NCBI GenBank assembly: GCA_029257185.1
Contig: JARICT010000016.1
Coordinates: 1-34,730 of the forward strand
Origin: Quadrisphaera sp.
GTDB taxonomy: Bacteria > Actinomycetota > Actinomycetes > Actinomycetales > Quadrisphaeraceae
DNA length: 34,730 nucleotides
Direction of reading: 5' to 3'
Both the position numbers and the translations under genes were made by a program. Within the stretch, counting starts at the first letter, position 1. Each line of letters begins with the position of its first letter. Below, piece after piece: positions 1-8,196 of the stretch. The notes under the pieces were generated by a model. It ran no database searches, was not told the origin of the DNA, and saw nothing but the letters and a program-made list of their open reading frames with translations.

Positions 1-191
1 AACCACGCCGCGGCCTCGTGCGCCTGGCGTTCTTCGAGGAGCTGACGCACCGAGAGATCTCCGAGAGGACGGGCATGCCGCTGGGTACCGTGAAGTCGCA
101 CCTGCGGCGGGCCCTGCTGCACCTGGCCGCGCTCCTCGGCCCGGCGACGCCCGGCGACGGGGACAGACGCGTCGCCGAGGAGAGAGCATGA
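1..191 (+). CDS. ECF-type RNA polymerase sigma factor, C-terminal part
   Basis: Only the last 62 codons are in the window; the gene begins upstream. The visible part is sigma-70 region 4, the helix-turn-helix that reads the -35 element. It runs RLAFFEELTHREISERTG, then MPLGTVKSHLRRALLHL, the usual ECF pattern of recognition helix followed by a basic helix. A short polar tail ends in ERA. The stop TGA (189-191) overlaps the ATG of the next gene (188-190), so the two are translationally coupled. The partner is an RskA-type anti-sigma factor, so this is probably a SigK/SigL-like sigma held inactive at the membrane. The regulon cannot be judged because region 2 is missing. Confidence 0.9.
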   Translation, partial: PRRGLVRLAFFEELTHREISERTGMPLGTVKSHLRRALLHLAALLGPATPGDGDRRVAEERA

Positions 192-1087
192 CCGGGAAGC
201 CGACCGTCGGCGCCGCCACCGGCGGTCACCTCACCGACGAGGCGCTGGTCGAGCTGGTGACCACCACCGACGCGGACCGTGCACCCGGCGGGTCCGCGCA
301 CCTGGCCTCCTGCTCCTCCTGCCGCGAGCGTCTCGCCGCGCTGCGGCGCGTGGTCGTGGCGCTCGAGGCCGACCAGCCCGGTGACGAGGTCGCCGTGCCG
401 GACGGCGCCTGGACCGCCATCGCGGACGAGCTCGGGGTCGAGCACAGGGGCGAGCACAGGGGCGAGCACGCACCGGAGCCCCCGCGTCGGCCCGCCCAGG
501 CGTCGCCCTCGCCCGCAGCACCGGCAGCACCGGCAGCACCGCGTCGACGCCGCGCGGTCGGACCGGCCCCCTGGATGCTGGCCGCAGCGGCCGCCGGCGG
601 CCTGCTGCTCGGGTGGGTGGGCGCCCAGGGCGTCCCGGGCCCCACTCCCGCGCCGCCCGCCGGGAACCCACCGGCCACCTCCACCGGGCCGTCCCCCACC
701 GTCCTCGCCAGCGCGCGGCTGGACCCCCTGCCGGACGGCGGGGCCCCGGACGGCGAGGCGCCGGTCTCCGGCAACGGCCGGGCGGAGATGGACCAGCTCG
801 CCGGTTCACGCGAGCTCGTCGTCGAGGTCGAGGGCCTGGACGTCCCGGGCGGCGCCACGGCGCCCGGTGGCAACGGTGGCTACCACGAGGTGTGGCTGGT
901 CGACGTGCCGGAGGGACGGTTGGTCTCCCTCGGGGTGCTGGGTGCCGGCGGCGGTTCCTTCACCGTCCCCGACGACGTCGACACCAGCGCGTTCTCCACG
1001 GTGGACGTCTCGTGGGAACCGCTCGACGGCGAGCCCGGTCACTCCGGTGCCAGCGTGCTGCGGGGCACGCTGGCACCGGAGACCTGA
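188..1087 (+). CDS. RskA-type membrane anti-sigma factor
   Basis: This 299-residue protein has the three parts of an anti-sigma-K factor. The cytoplasmic anti-sigma domain (about residues 14-60) carries a zinc-binding H38-x3-C42-x2-C45 motif (HLASCSSC). A Pro/Ala-rich linker leads to one transmembrane helix near 129-146, just after an RRRR stop-transfer patch. The outer domain (about 205-297) has the RskA pattern of a Gly-rich hydrophobic sheet, with YHEVWLVD and WEPLDGEPGHSG. It should bind the upstream sigma factor and release it after regulated proteolysis. The ATGA overlap with the sigma gene fixes the start. The linker DNA contains two in-frame tandem repeats (440-469 and 515-541). The signal sensed is unknown. 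Confidence 0.88.
   Translation: MTGKPTVGAATGGHLTDEALVELVTTTDADRAPGGSAHLASCSSCRERLAALRRVVVALEADQPGDEVAVPDGAWTAIADELGVEHRGEHRGEHAPEPPRRPAQASPSPAAPAAPAAPRRRRAVGPAPWMLAAAAAGGLLLGWVGAQGVPGPTPAPPAGNPPATSTGPSPTVLASARLDPLPDGGAPDGEAPVSGNGRAEMDQLAGSRELVVEVEGLDVPGGATAPGGNGGYHEVWLVDVPEGRLVSLGVLGAGGGSFTVPDDVDTSAFSTVDVSWEPLDGEPGHSGASVLRGTLAPET
440..469 (+). repeat. 12-bp tandem repeat in the anti-sigma linker
   Basis: The unit GAGCACAGGGGC occurs twice (440-451 and 452-463), followed by half a unit (464-469). It encodes EHRG-EHRG-EH in the cytoplasmic linker. Because the unit is a multiple of three, slippage would change linker length without a frameshift. Confidence 0.85.
515..541 (+). repeat. 9-bp tandem repeat (x3) in the anti-sigma linker
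   Basis: Three perfect copies of GCAGCACCG encode an Ala-Ala-Pro run just before the arginine patch and the membrane helix. The unit keeps the reading frame. Confidence 0.85.
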
Positions 1088-1102
1088 CCGTCGGACGGGC
1101 CC

Positions 1103-1708
1103 TCAGACGGGCAGCAGCCGCCCCGCGAGGCCCTTCACGGTCGCCGCCGGGCGGTAGGCCTGCGCGAGCGAGGACGAGATGACGATCTGCGCACCCGTGA
1201 AGAGGGGCACCAGGTACTGGCTGACGCGCTGGCGCTTCTGCCACTTCGCCAGCTCCTCCGGCGTGGAGCCGGTGGCGAGCGAGGCGTCCTGGACGTCGAC
1301 GGACTCCCCGCGGCGGTGGGCCGCCTCGGCCGCCTCCCCGACCTTCTTCCCGGTGTACGCGGCGTAGACGCTGGCAGCCAGCGCGCCCGTGGCGGCGACG
1401 GCCTTCGCGGTCGTGAGGGTGCCGTAGCCCTTCTGGTTCGCGAGGCGTCCCTTCGAGGTCAGGCCGAGGCGGACGTCCGCGCCGAGCGTGGCCGCGACGG
1501 CCACCCACTGCACGGGGGCGAAGCGCGTCCACGCCGAAGAGGCGACGCGGACGCGGTCGATGCCCTGGGTGAGGTCCGCACCGGACTTGTTGACACCGGC
1601 GATGCCCATCACGGAGCCGCCGAACCACAGGGCCGTCGCGAGGTCGTGGACGGAGTGGGCGAGCGCGTGGGTGTCGCTGCCGGGTGCGGCGGCGCTGAGC
1701 GTGGTCAT
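1103..1708 (-). CDS. small membrane protein of unknown function
   Basis: This 201-residue protein is not one I can name. It has about four hydrophobic stretches: one near 25-42 (ALWFGGSVMGIAGV), one near 65-80, one near 102-118 and one near 165-182. Between the last two lies a charged region (KKVGEAAEAAHRRGES, then TPEELAKWQKRQR). The start is supported by a GAGGAG Shine-Dalgarno about 7 nt before the ATG. It lies 40 bp downstream of the antiporter gene on the same strand, but a perfect 8-bp hairpin (1728-1748) sits between them, so it may be expressed separately. It ends 15 bp from the convergent anti-sigma gene. Its composition matches its neighbours. Confidence 0.75.
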   Translation of the reverse strand: MTTLSAAAPGSDTHALAHSVHDLATALWFGGSVMGIAGVNKSGADLTQGIDRVRVASSAWTRFAPVQWVAVAATLGADVRLGLTSKGRLANQKGYGTLTTAKAVAATGALAASVYAAYTGKKVGEAAEAAHRRGESVDVQDASLATGSTPEELAKWQKRQRVSQYLVPLFTGAQIVISSSLAQAYRPAATVKGLAGRLLPV

Positions 1709-1727
1709 GAGCGGTCTCCTCGGGTCG

Positions 1728-1748
1728 GTGGTGCCGTGAGGGCACCAC
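1728..1748 (-). terminator. hairpin directly after the antiporter stop codon
   Basis: The arms GTGGTGCC (1728-1735) and GGCACCAC (1741-1748) pair perfectly over 8 bp with a 5-nt loop. The hairpin starts one base after the antiporter stop. There is no U-run, so it is either a G+C-type terminator or an attenuator or mRNA-stabilising structure before the Shine-Dalgarno of the next gene. Confidence 0.5.
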
Positions 1749-3899
1749 TCAACCCTGTAAGGCCGTCTCGTGCGCGGGGGCGACCGTGCCGGCCTCCCGG
1801 GGCGGGGCGGCGACGGTGACGCCGTCGAGGAAGCAGTACCCCCAGTCGTGGTCGTCCGGGTCGGCGGCCACGACGAGCGGGTGACGCTCCACGCCGTCGA
1901 TCTCCACCCCGGTCTGGGAGATCTGCACCCCGCTGGCGTGGAGCCGCGCGTGACGCCGCGGCGAGGAGTCGCAGCAGCCGACGTACCCGCACGACAGGCA
2001 CACGCGCAGGTGGACCCACGTCGTCCCCTCCCTCAGGCACCCCACGCAGCCCGGCGCCCTCGGCAGCACCGGGTGCGAGGCCGGGCCGTGGACGCAGCCG
2101 TCCACGTCCTCCCACGGGAAGCGGACGACCCCGCTGGTGTCCACCAGCGTGGAGGACGCCAGCACGTCGGACAGCGGGAGGTCGAGGTTCTCCAGCACCG
2201 AGCGCGTCAGCGCCCGCGCGGAGGCGGTGTCGCGGTCGACCACGTGGTCGGCGCCCGCCTCCGCGAGCTCCGCGACGTCGGTGTCGCCCAGGGGTCGGAT
2301 GAAGATCGGGGCCCTCGTCACCGCCCGTACCGCGGACACGAGCTGGGCGCCGGTCTCGGCGTCGTCCTCGGCGATCACGACGCCGCGGGCCGCGGGCACA
2401 CCGGCCTCACGGAGCACCTGCTCCTTGACGGAGTCGCCGCGCAGCACGGTGTGGCCGCGCGCCTCGGCCGCGGCCGCGCTGTCGGGGTTCAGCGTGGTCA
2501 CGAGCACCGCCACGTCGCGCGCGCGCAGCGTCGCGGCGATGTCCAGCGCAGCGGGCCCCATGCCGATGATCACCACGTGCTCGGTCATCGGCGCCTCGTC
2601 CTGGGCGATGCCCCTCTCGGCGGCCTCGGCCACCTCCGGCGGCGTCCCGCCGCGCCAGCGCTCGACCCACGCACCGGCGCCGGCGAGCAGCGGGGAGAAG
2701 ACCATCAGCAGGACCGTGGCGGCGACGACCACCTGCGTGCCGTCGTCACCGAGGCCCAGCGGCGAGAGGCCAGCACCCGTACCGACGTTGAGCAGGATGA
2801 AGGAGAACTCGCCCACCTGCGCCAGCAGCAGGCCCGTGGCCAGCGCGGTGCGCCAGGGAACACGGACGACGATCGCGGCGACCGTCGTCAGCGCCGTCTT
2901 GACGAGCAGCACCACCACGGAGGCGCCGAGCACCAGCGGCAGGTTCTCGACCACGAAGCCGAGGTCGAGCATCATCCCCACGGAGACGAAGAAGACCGCG
3001 CTGAAGATGATCTGCAGCGGCAGGATCTCGGCGAGGGCCTGCGTGCTGGAGCGGGACTCGCTGACCACCAGGCCGGCCAGGAACGCCCCGAGGGACACCG
3101 ACACCCCGGCGAGCGAGGTGAGGTAGGCGGTGCCGAAGCAGATCGCCACGATGCTCAGCAGGAACACCGGCGGGGAGCAGAGCCGCGCCACCCGGTCCAG
3201 CACCAGGGGCATGACCCGGCGTGCGACGACGATGACCACCAGGACGACCAGCGCCGCCGTGCCGACCGCCGTGAGCAGGGCCGTGGCGCCCGCCTGCGTC
3301 TGCTCCTCCGGGCTGCCCATGGTGCCGGGCCCCTCACCGAGCAGGGGGACGACGAGGACCATGGCGACCACGGCGAGGTCCTGGGCGATGAGCAGCGCCA
3401 GCGCCAGGCGGCCGCGGGAGGTGCTCTGCTCCCCGCGCGCGCCGAGGATGGTGAGGACGATGGCCGTCGAGGACAGCGCCAGCAGGAACCCGGTGAAGAC
3501 CCCGTCGCGGATCCCGCCGCCGGCGAGGCCGGTGAGGCCCACCCCCGCGGCCGAGGTGAGGAGCACCTGCAGGCCGCCCCCGACGACGATCCAGACCCAC
3601 ACCCGTGCCAGCCGTCCGAGGGAGAACTGGAGGCCGATGGTGAACAGCAGGAGGATGATCCCGATGTCGGCGGCCGCGTCGACGGCGTCGTTGGCGCCCA
3701 GCACGCCGAGGGCGAACGGGCCGATCACGACACCGGCCAGCAGGAATCCGACGATGGGCACGATCTTCAGCCGGGCGGTGATGTACCCGATGACGGCTGC
3801 GGCCAGCACGAGGGCGGCGAGCGGGCCGAGGTAGGCGGGGGGGCCGGACGCCTCGGAGAGGAGCACCGGGGTCGAGAGGGTGAGGGTCACGACGGTCAT
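1749..3899 (-). CDS. CPA2 cation:proton antiporter with RCK/TrkA-N domain and C-terminal UBP-type zinc finger
   Basis: This 716-residue protein has three parts. The first ~400 residues are a CPA2 (KefB/YbaL-like) membrane domain with about 12 helices. It contains FTIGLQFSLGRLARV, LALSSTAIVLTIL and LLLAQVGEFSFILLN. Next, about residues 437-560, comes a TrkA-N/RCK Rossmann domain (VVIIGMGPAALDIAATL) that would bind NAD(H) or a nucleotide and gate transport. The last ~95 residues are a UBP (ubiquitin-hydrolase) zinc finger: CVHG, CVGC, WVHLRVCLSCGYVGCCDSSP, HARLH, HPLVV and WGYCFLDG, with Cys and His ligands present. Between HARLH and HPLVV there is an extra stretch of about 16 residues compared with the compact finger. 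The likely role is K+ or Na+/H+ exchange at the cell membrane. What the finger binds in a bacterium is unknown. Confidence 0.9.
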   Translation of the reverse strand: MTVVTLTLSTPVLLSEASGPPAYLGPLAALVLAAAVIGYITARLKIVPIVGFLLAGVVIGPFALGVLGANDAVDAAADIGIILLLFTIGLQFSLGRLARVWVWIVVGGGLQVLLTSAAGVGLTGLAGGGIRDGVFTGFLLALSSTAIVLTILGARGEQSTSRGRLALALLIAQDLAVVAMVLVVPLLGEGPGTMGSPEEQTQAGATALLTAVGTAALVVLVVIVVARRVMPLVLDRVARLCSPPVFLLSIVAICFGTAYLTSLAGVSVSLGAFLAGLVVSESRSSTQALAEILPLQIIFSAVFFVSVGMMLDLGFVVENLPLVLGASVVVLLVKTALTTVAAIVVRVPWRTALATGLLLAQVGEFSFILLNVGTGAGLSPLGLGDDGTQVVVAATVLLMVFSPLLAGAGAWVERWRGGTPPEVAEAAERGIAQDEAPMTEHVVIIGMGPAALDIAATLRARDVAVLVTTLNPDSAAAAEARGHTVLRGDSVKEQVLREAGVPAARGVVIAEDDAETGAQLVSAVRAVTRAPIFIRPLGDTDVAELAEAGADHVVDRDTASARALTRSVLENLDLPLSDVLASSTLVDTSGVVRFPWEDVDGCVHGPASHPVLPRAPGCVGCLREGTTWVHLRVCLSCGYVGCCDSSPRRHARLHASGVQISQTGVEIDGVERHPLVVAADPDDHDWGYCFLDGVTVAAPPREAGTVAPAHETALQG

Positions 3900-3937
3900 T
3901 GTCCGGGACGACGCTGGCTCACGGTGACGACCTGCAC

Positions 3938-3954
3938 GCTCGGCCGGTCCGAGC
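3938..3954 (-). terminator. possible hairpin between the YeiH-family and antiporter genes
   Basis: The 6-bp arms GCTCGG and CCGAGC enclose a 5-nt loop, about 15 nt past the YeiH-family stop codon. There is no U-run. It is a weak candidate for a terminator or processing site. Confidence 0.3.
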
Positions 3955-3969
3955 CGCGCGGCACCGCCC

Positions 3970-4971
3970 TCAGACGCCCAGCAGCCTCACCCCGGCCCAG
4001 GCGACCCCGGCGACGAGCAGCCACGACGTGAGGCCGACCGCGAGCGCCGAGCCCCCGGCGCGACGGAGCAGCGAGAGCTGGATACCGGTGCCCAGGCCCA
4101 CCAGGGCCGCGACGAGCAGGATCTCCTGGGCGGTCTCGGCGACGTCGAGCAGGCCGGTGGGCAGCAGGCCCGTGGACGTGACGAGGATCGCGGCGAGGAA
4201 GCCGGCGACGAACAGCGGCACGATCGGTGGGCGCTCGGCGCCGGGGGCTGCGGTGGCCCTGGCGCGGCGGTGGGCGATCGCCACCGCCGCCACGAGCGGC
4301 GCGAGGAGCACCACGCGGGTGAGCTTGACGACCACGGCGGAGGTGAGCGAGCCGTCGACGCGGTCCGCCGTGGCCACCGTCTGCCCGACGTCGTGGACCG
4401 AGGCGCCCACCCACGAGCCGAAGGCGCCGGGATCGTCCAGGCCCAGGACCCCGCGCAGGGCCGGGAGGACGAAGATCGCCAGGGTCCCGCACAGGGTGAC
4501 CAGCGCGATGGCGACGGCCGTGTCGTCCTCGTCGCCGTCGGCCACCGGGCTCATGGCCGCGACGGCGGAGGCCCCGCAGACGGAGAACCCCGTGGCCACG
4601 AGGAGCGATCGCGGGCCGGACATGCCGAGCATGCGGCCGATCAGCCGGGTGCCGAAGAAGGTCACGGCCACGGTCACCACCACGACCACGAGGCCCTTGG
4701 CGCCGATGCCGACCAGCTGCGGCAGCGCGAGCTGCAGGCCCAGGAGCACCACGGCGATGCGCAGGAGCCGCGAGGACGCCACCGTGGCGCCGGGCCGCAG
4801 GGCGGGCACCACGAGGCCGAGGTTCACGGCGAGGGCTCCCAGGACGACGCCGACGGTGGAGGCGCCGATGCCGGGGATCAGCGAGGCGATGCCGTAGGCC
4901 AGCGCGGTGGCGCCGGCGATGGCCGCCAGGCCGAGCCACGGCGAGGGCTTGGGCTGCATCGACGTGGTCAT
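3970..4971 (-). CDS. YeiH-family (UPF0324) putative sulfate exporter
   Basis: From ATG 4971 this is a 333-residue, ten-helix-type membrane protein. The family signatures are LRIAVVLLGLQLALPQL, GFSVCGASAVAAMSPVAD, EDDTAVAIALVTLCGTLAIF and GSWVGASVHDVGQTVATA, all typical of the PSE/YeiH family annotated as putative sulfate exporters. The substrate has not been firmly shown for most members. A GTG five codons upstream (4986) could also start it. ATG 4971 is preferred because CACCCT lies 6 nt before it, the spacing seen at other starts here. It is the first of three same-strand membrane protein genes, 70 bp before the antiporter gene. Confidence 0.88.
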   Translation of the reverse strand: MTTSMQPKPSPWLGLAAIAGATALAYGIASLIPGIGASTVGVVLGALAVNLGLVVPALRPGATVASSRLLRIAVVLLGLQLALPQLVGIGAKGLVVVVVTVAVTFFGTRLIGRMLGMSGPRSLLVATGFSVCGASAVAAMSPVADGDEDDTAVAIALVTLCGTLAIFVLPALRGVLGLDDPGAFGSWVGASVHDVGQTVATADRVDGSLTSAVVVKLTRVVLLAPLVAAVAIAHRRARATAAPGAERPPIVPLFVAGFLAAILVTSTGLLPTGLLDVAETAQEILLVAALVGLGTGIQLSLLRRAGGSALAVGLTSWLLVAGVAWAGVRLLGV

Positions 4972-5014
4972 CGGCTCAGGGTGCACGCCGACGCACGCGT
5001 CTGTCGTGCGGGTC

Positions 5015-5033
5015 GACCAACAGGAGGTTGGTC
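5015..5033 (-). terminator. hairpin downstream of tRNA-Lys
   Basis: The 7-bp arms GACCAAC and GTTGGTC (5-nt loop) start 5 nt past the tRNA CCA end on the minus strand. Position and stem suggest a terminator or 3'-processing structure. There is no U-tract. Confidence 0.45.
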
Positions 5034-5037
5034 TTGC

Positions 5038-5113
5038 TGGTGCGCCGCCCGGGACTCGAACCCGGAACCCACTGATTAAGAGTCAGTTGCTCTGCCTATT
5101 GAGCTAGCAGCGC
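5038..5113 (-). tRNA. tRNA-Lys (anticodon CTT)
   Basis: The minus strand folds as a cloverleaf. The acceptor arm GCGCTGC/GCGGCGC has one G-U pair. The anticodon loop is CTCTTAA, giving anticodon CTT. The T arm is CCGGG-TTCGAGT-CCCGG, with discriminator A and an encoded CCA (5038-5040). It reads AAG lysine codons. Confidence 0.97.
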
Positions 5114-5125
5114 GTACGGGACAGG

Positions 5126-5131
5126 ACTGTA
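5126..5131 (-). promoter_or_regulatory. possible -10 element for tRNA-Lys
   Basis: On the minus strand TACAGT (TANNNT) lies 12 nt before the first base of the tRNA, a fitting distance for a short 5' leader. No clear -35 is seen 17-18 nt upstream. The tRNA could also be read through from the amidohydrolase gene. Confidence 0.35.
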
Positions 5132-5150
5132 GCAAGCCCGCAGCCGTGCC

Positions 5151-6716
5151 TCACAGCCCCACGTGCGTAGGCCTCCCGGCCAGCAGGGTCACGGCCACGC
5201 GCACCGCCCGCAGGCGGGCGGCGACGTCGGCGCTGCTCTCCTCCGGTGCCAACGGGTCGTGGTCGAGCACCGCGAGGTCCCCGCGGCTGCCGACGCCCAC
5301 GGTGGGCTGGCCGTCCGTGCTCGCCGCGAGCGCCTGAGCGGCGGTGAGCGACTCGCCCGGGTTCCACGGCGGGCGCTCGTCTCCCGATCGGTGGACCGCA
5401 GCAGCCATGGCGAGCCACGGGTCGAGCGGTGCGACGGGCGCGTCGGACCCGAGCGCGAGCACGACCCCTGCGCGCTGCATCGACCCGTACGCGAAGCAGC
5501 GGTCGAGCCGGTCGGGCCAGCACTGCGCGGAGACGTCGCGGTCGTCGACCAGGTGGGCCGGCTGGACGCTCGCCCCGACCCCGAGCCTCGCCATGCGCTC
5601 GACGTCGCCGGGGCCGACCAGCTGGGCGTGCTCGATGCTGCCGCGCGCCCCGCTGGCCTCGAAGGCGTCGAGCGCGTGGCCCACCGCGGCGTCGCCGATG
5701 GCGTGCAGCGCGACGTCCAGGTCGTTCTCGTGCGCCCGGGCGAGGAGGGCGAGGAGCTCGCCGTCGCCGTAGAGCATCCGCCCCGACGGGTGCTCGAGCG
5801 CTACGGCGTCGGCGTAGGGCTCGCGGCAGCACGCGGTCCGGCTGTTGAGGGATCCGTCCGCGATGATCTTCAGCGGCCCCATGGTGACCAGCTCGGCGGC
5901 GCGGGAGCCTGGGGCGCCGAGCGGCTCGCCGGTGCGCAGCCGCCGTCCGACGGCGTCGTCGAGCAGGTCCGGGTAGACGCCGGCACGCACCCGCAGCGAC
6001 GTGGCACCCGCCTCCACGCGCTGGGGCCACGCGAGGTGGGCGCCGCCGAAGTCCATGTCGCGGACCCCCACCACCCCGAGGCGTGCGGCGTCCCGGGTGA
6101 CGGTCGACAGGGCGCCGGCCATGCTGGCGTGGACCTCGGGGATCTCGTCGAGGCGGGCGAGCACCGGGAACCACTCGTCGTCGGCGACGACGCCGTCGCG
6201 GACCGGCACCCCGAGGGAGGCCATGGCCGCGGAGCTGAGCCACCCGTGGTGGCAGTCGGCGCTGACCAGCACCACGCGTGCACCGCCGCAGACCGCGTCG
6301 AGGGCCGCAGCGCCGGGCTGCTCGGACCAGCCGGCGCTGCGGTGCCCGGCGCCGAGCACCCACCGGTCCGGCGGGCCGCCGCGGAGCAGGTCCTGGCGGA
6401 CGACCGCCAGGGCCTCGGCGGCGCTGCGGGCAGCGCTGAGGTCCAGCCAGGTGGACGCCTGCGCCCACTGGGTGAGGTGGGCGTGCTGGTCCCACAGCCC
6501 GGGGACCACCCACCTGCCGTCACCGTCGATGACGCGCTCCTCGCGGCGGACGTCGAGCACCGGGGCCGCCTCGGTGACGACGCCGCGCTCGAGGCGCAGG
6601 TCCACCGGACCGCTCGCCGACGCCGGGGCCGGCGTACGTCCTGTCCGGCCCGTCCGGCCCGCCCCCGGATCGACGGGGACGGGGCGGACCTGGCGCAGGA
6701 GGGTGGAGGTGCTCAT
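5151..6716 (-). CDS. YtcJ-like metal-dependent amidohydrolase
   Basis: This 521-residue member of the Amidohydro_3 / N-substituted formamide deformylase-like family has its metal ligands in order. These are HAH in VPGLWDQHAHLTQW, a Lys region in LKIIADGSLNSRTACCREPYAD, His in LHAIGDAAVGHAL, His in IEHAQLVG and Asp in LALGSDAPVAPLDPW. It should hydrolyse an amide or cyclic C-N bond in the cytoplasm; the substrate is not predictable. No signal peptide is seen. It starts 29 bp after the P450 stop on the same strand and is probably co-transcribed, which suggests a small oxidative/hydrolytic catabolic set. The Shine-Dalgarno is weak (GAGAGA, about 12 nt away). The stop lies 37 bp before tRNA-Lys. 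Confidence 0.88.
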   Translation of the reverse strand: MSTSTLLRQVRPVPVDPGAGRTGRTGRTPAPASASGPVDLRLERGVVTEAAPVLDVRREERVIDGDGRWVVPGLWDQHAHLTQWAQASTWLDLSAARSAAEALAVVRQDLLRGGPPDRWVLGAGHRSAGWSEQPGAAALDAVCGGARVVLVSADCHHGWLSSAAMASLGVPVRDGVVADDEWFPVLARLDEIPEVHASMAGALSTVTRDAARLGVVGVRDMDFGGAHLAWPQRVEAGATSLRVRAGVYPDLLDDAVGRRLRTGEPLGAPGSRAAELVTMGPLKIIADGSLNSRTACCREPYADAVALEHPSGRMLYGDGELLALLARAHENDLDVALHAIGDAAVGHALDAFEASGARGSIEHAQLVGPGDVERMARLGVGASVQPAHLVDDRDVSAQCWPDRLDRCFAYGSMQRAGVVLALGSDAPVAPLDPWLAMAAAVHRSGDERPPWNPGESLTAAQALAASTDGQPTVGVGSRGDLAVLDHDPLAPEESSADVAARLRAVRVAVTLLAGRPTHVGL

Positions 6717-6745
6717 GCCGTGGTCAATCTCTCGTCAGCCGGTTG

Positions 6746-8110
6746 TCATCCCCGGGACTCGAAACGCAGGTGCATGCCGTGCTCCGGCCGCAGCGTCACC
6801 TGCGCCTGGAGCACCGGGGCGGCGCCTGGCACCGGCGCCACGCGCCGGTCCCGCAGCATCGCTGCGAGCATCAGCACCGACTCCGCGAGGGCGAAGTCCC
6901 GGCCGATGCACAGCCGCGCGCCCGCGCCGAACGGCAGGTACTCACCGCGCGCCGGTGACGGAGGGCTCTGAGCGAGGAACCGCTCCGGCGAGAAGGCGTC
7001 CGGCTCGGAGTACGTGTCCTCGCGACGGTGCAGGAGCCACGGGCTCACGATGACCAGGGTGCCGGCCGGGACCGCCACGCCGTCCACCACGTCGTCGGCG
7101 ACCGCCTTGCGGGTGACCACCCACGCGGGCGGGTAGAGGCGCAGCGACTCGTCGACCACCGCGCGCGTCCACGGGAGACGGGCGAGGTCCGCCCACACCG
7201 GAGCACGGCCGCCCGGCTCCCCGCCCGGCGCTGCGTCGGGCCCTCCACCGATCCCTGCACCGGGCCCTCCGCCGAGCACCGCGTCCAGCTCGGCGTGCAG
7301 ACGGTCCTGGGCTGCCGGGTGGGTCGCGAGCAGGTGGAGGGTCCAGGCGAGCGACGAGGCGACCGTCTCGTGCCCGGCGACGACCATCGTCGCGACCTCG
7401 CCGCGCACCGACGTCTCGGTGAGCATGCCGGAGTCGACCGCCCGCAGGAGCAGGGCGAGAAGGTCCTGGTCGTCCTCGCCGACGCCCTGGGCCCGGCGCC
7501 GCTCCACGACGTGCGCGACGGCCTCGTCGAGGACTTGCTCGGTACGGGCCAGACGCCGGTTGCCCGGCGTCGGGAGCCACCGCGGCCACGGGATGGGGGT
7601 GCGGGCGCGCGCGACGACGACCTGCAGCCCCTCGAGGACGGCCTGCACCACGCGCTCGCCGTCGTCGCCGACGTCCCCACCGAAGAGGGTGCGACCGACC
7701 ACCTCGAGGGTGGCCTCCAGGACCGCCGCGTCGGCGTCCACCTCGACGTCCTCCCCCGCCGGCCACGGCGCCCGCACCCGCTCGGCAGCGGCCACGGCCT
7801 GCTCGGCGACGAGCTCGAGGTTGCCGTGGCGGAACGCGGGCTGGGCGGCCCGCCGCGCCGAGCGCCACGCGCTGCCGTCGGTGGTGAGCATGCCGCTGCC
7901 GGTGACCAGCGCCAAGGAGGAGTACTGGATGGTCGCCTTGGTCCAGCTGGCGGCGGACTCCACCAGCACCCGTCGTGCCCCGGCCGCGGTGGCCACGAGC
8001 AGCACCGGGGTCCTGGGCAGCGGGAACGCCACGAGCGGGCCGTACCGCGCCACGCACCCGGCGAGGAAGGCCAGCGGGTCCCGACGGATGCGCGGGAGGG
8101 CGCGCACCAT
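6746..8110 (-). CDS. cytochrome P450
   Basis: From ATG 8110 the protein has 454 residues with the full P450 signature set. The I-helix is AGHETVASSLAW, the ExxR is in ESLRLYPPAW, and the heme-Cys loop is FGAGARLCIGRDFALAE. It is a monooxygenase needing an external ferredoxin and reductase, none of which is encoded here. The start is doubtful. The open frame continues 30 codons upstream with a P450-like proline-rich lead (LDAPGPLPLDMVRALPRI). The only upstream start-like codon is CTG at 8200, which overlaps the DUF3618 stop as CTGA and has GAGGA 7 nt before it. No canonical in-frame start exists upstream of 8110. Substrate unknown; the downstream amidohydrolase suggests a joint pathway. Confidence 0.92.
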   Translation of the reverse strand: MVRALPRIRRDPLAFLAGCVARYGPLVAFPLPRTPVLLVATAAGARRVLVESAASWTKATIQYSSLALVTGSGMLTTDGSAWRSARRAAQPAFRHGNLELVAEQAVAAAERVRAPWPAGEDVEVDADAAVLEATLEVVGRTLFGGDVGDDGERVVQAVLEGLQVVVARARTPIPWPRWLPTPGNRRLARTEQVLDEAVAHVVERRRAQGVGEDDQDLLALLLRAVDSGMLTETSVRGEVATMVVAGHETVASSLAWTLHLLATHPAAQDRLHAELDAVLGGGPGAGIGGGPDAAPGGEPGGRAPVWADLARLPWTRAVVDESLRLYPPAWVVTRKAVADDVVDGVAVPAGTLVIVSPWLLHRREDTYSEPDAFSPERFLAQSPPSPARGEYLPFGAGARLCIGRDFALAESVLMLAAMLRDRRVAPVPGAAPVLQAQVTLRPEHGMHLRFESRG

Positions 8111-8196
8111 GTCGAGCGGCAGCGGACCCGGAGCGTCGAGGACCGTGTAGCGGGCGTTGGGCCGCGGCGCGGCCGGCTGCGGGGAGATCGAGGCGC

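Noticed and set aside
1770-4031. A 753-codon plus-strand open frame opposite the antiporter gene
   Set aside because: It has His/Gln/Arg-rich noise composition and no motif. The minus-strand antiporter explains the region fully.
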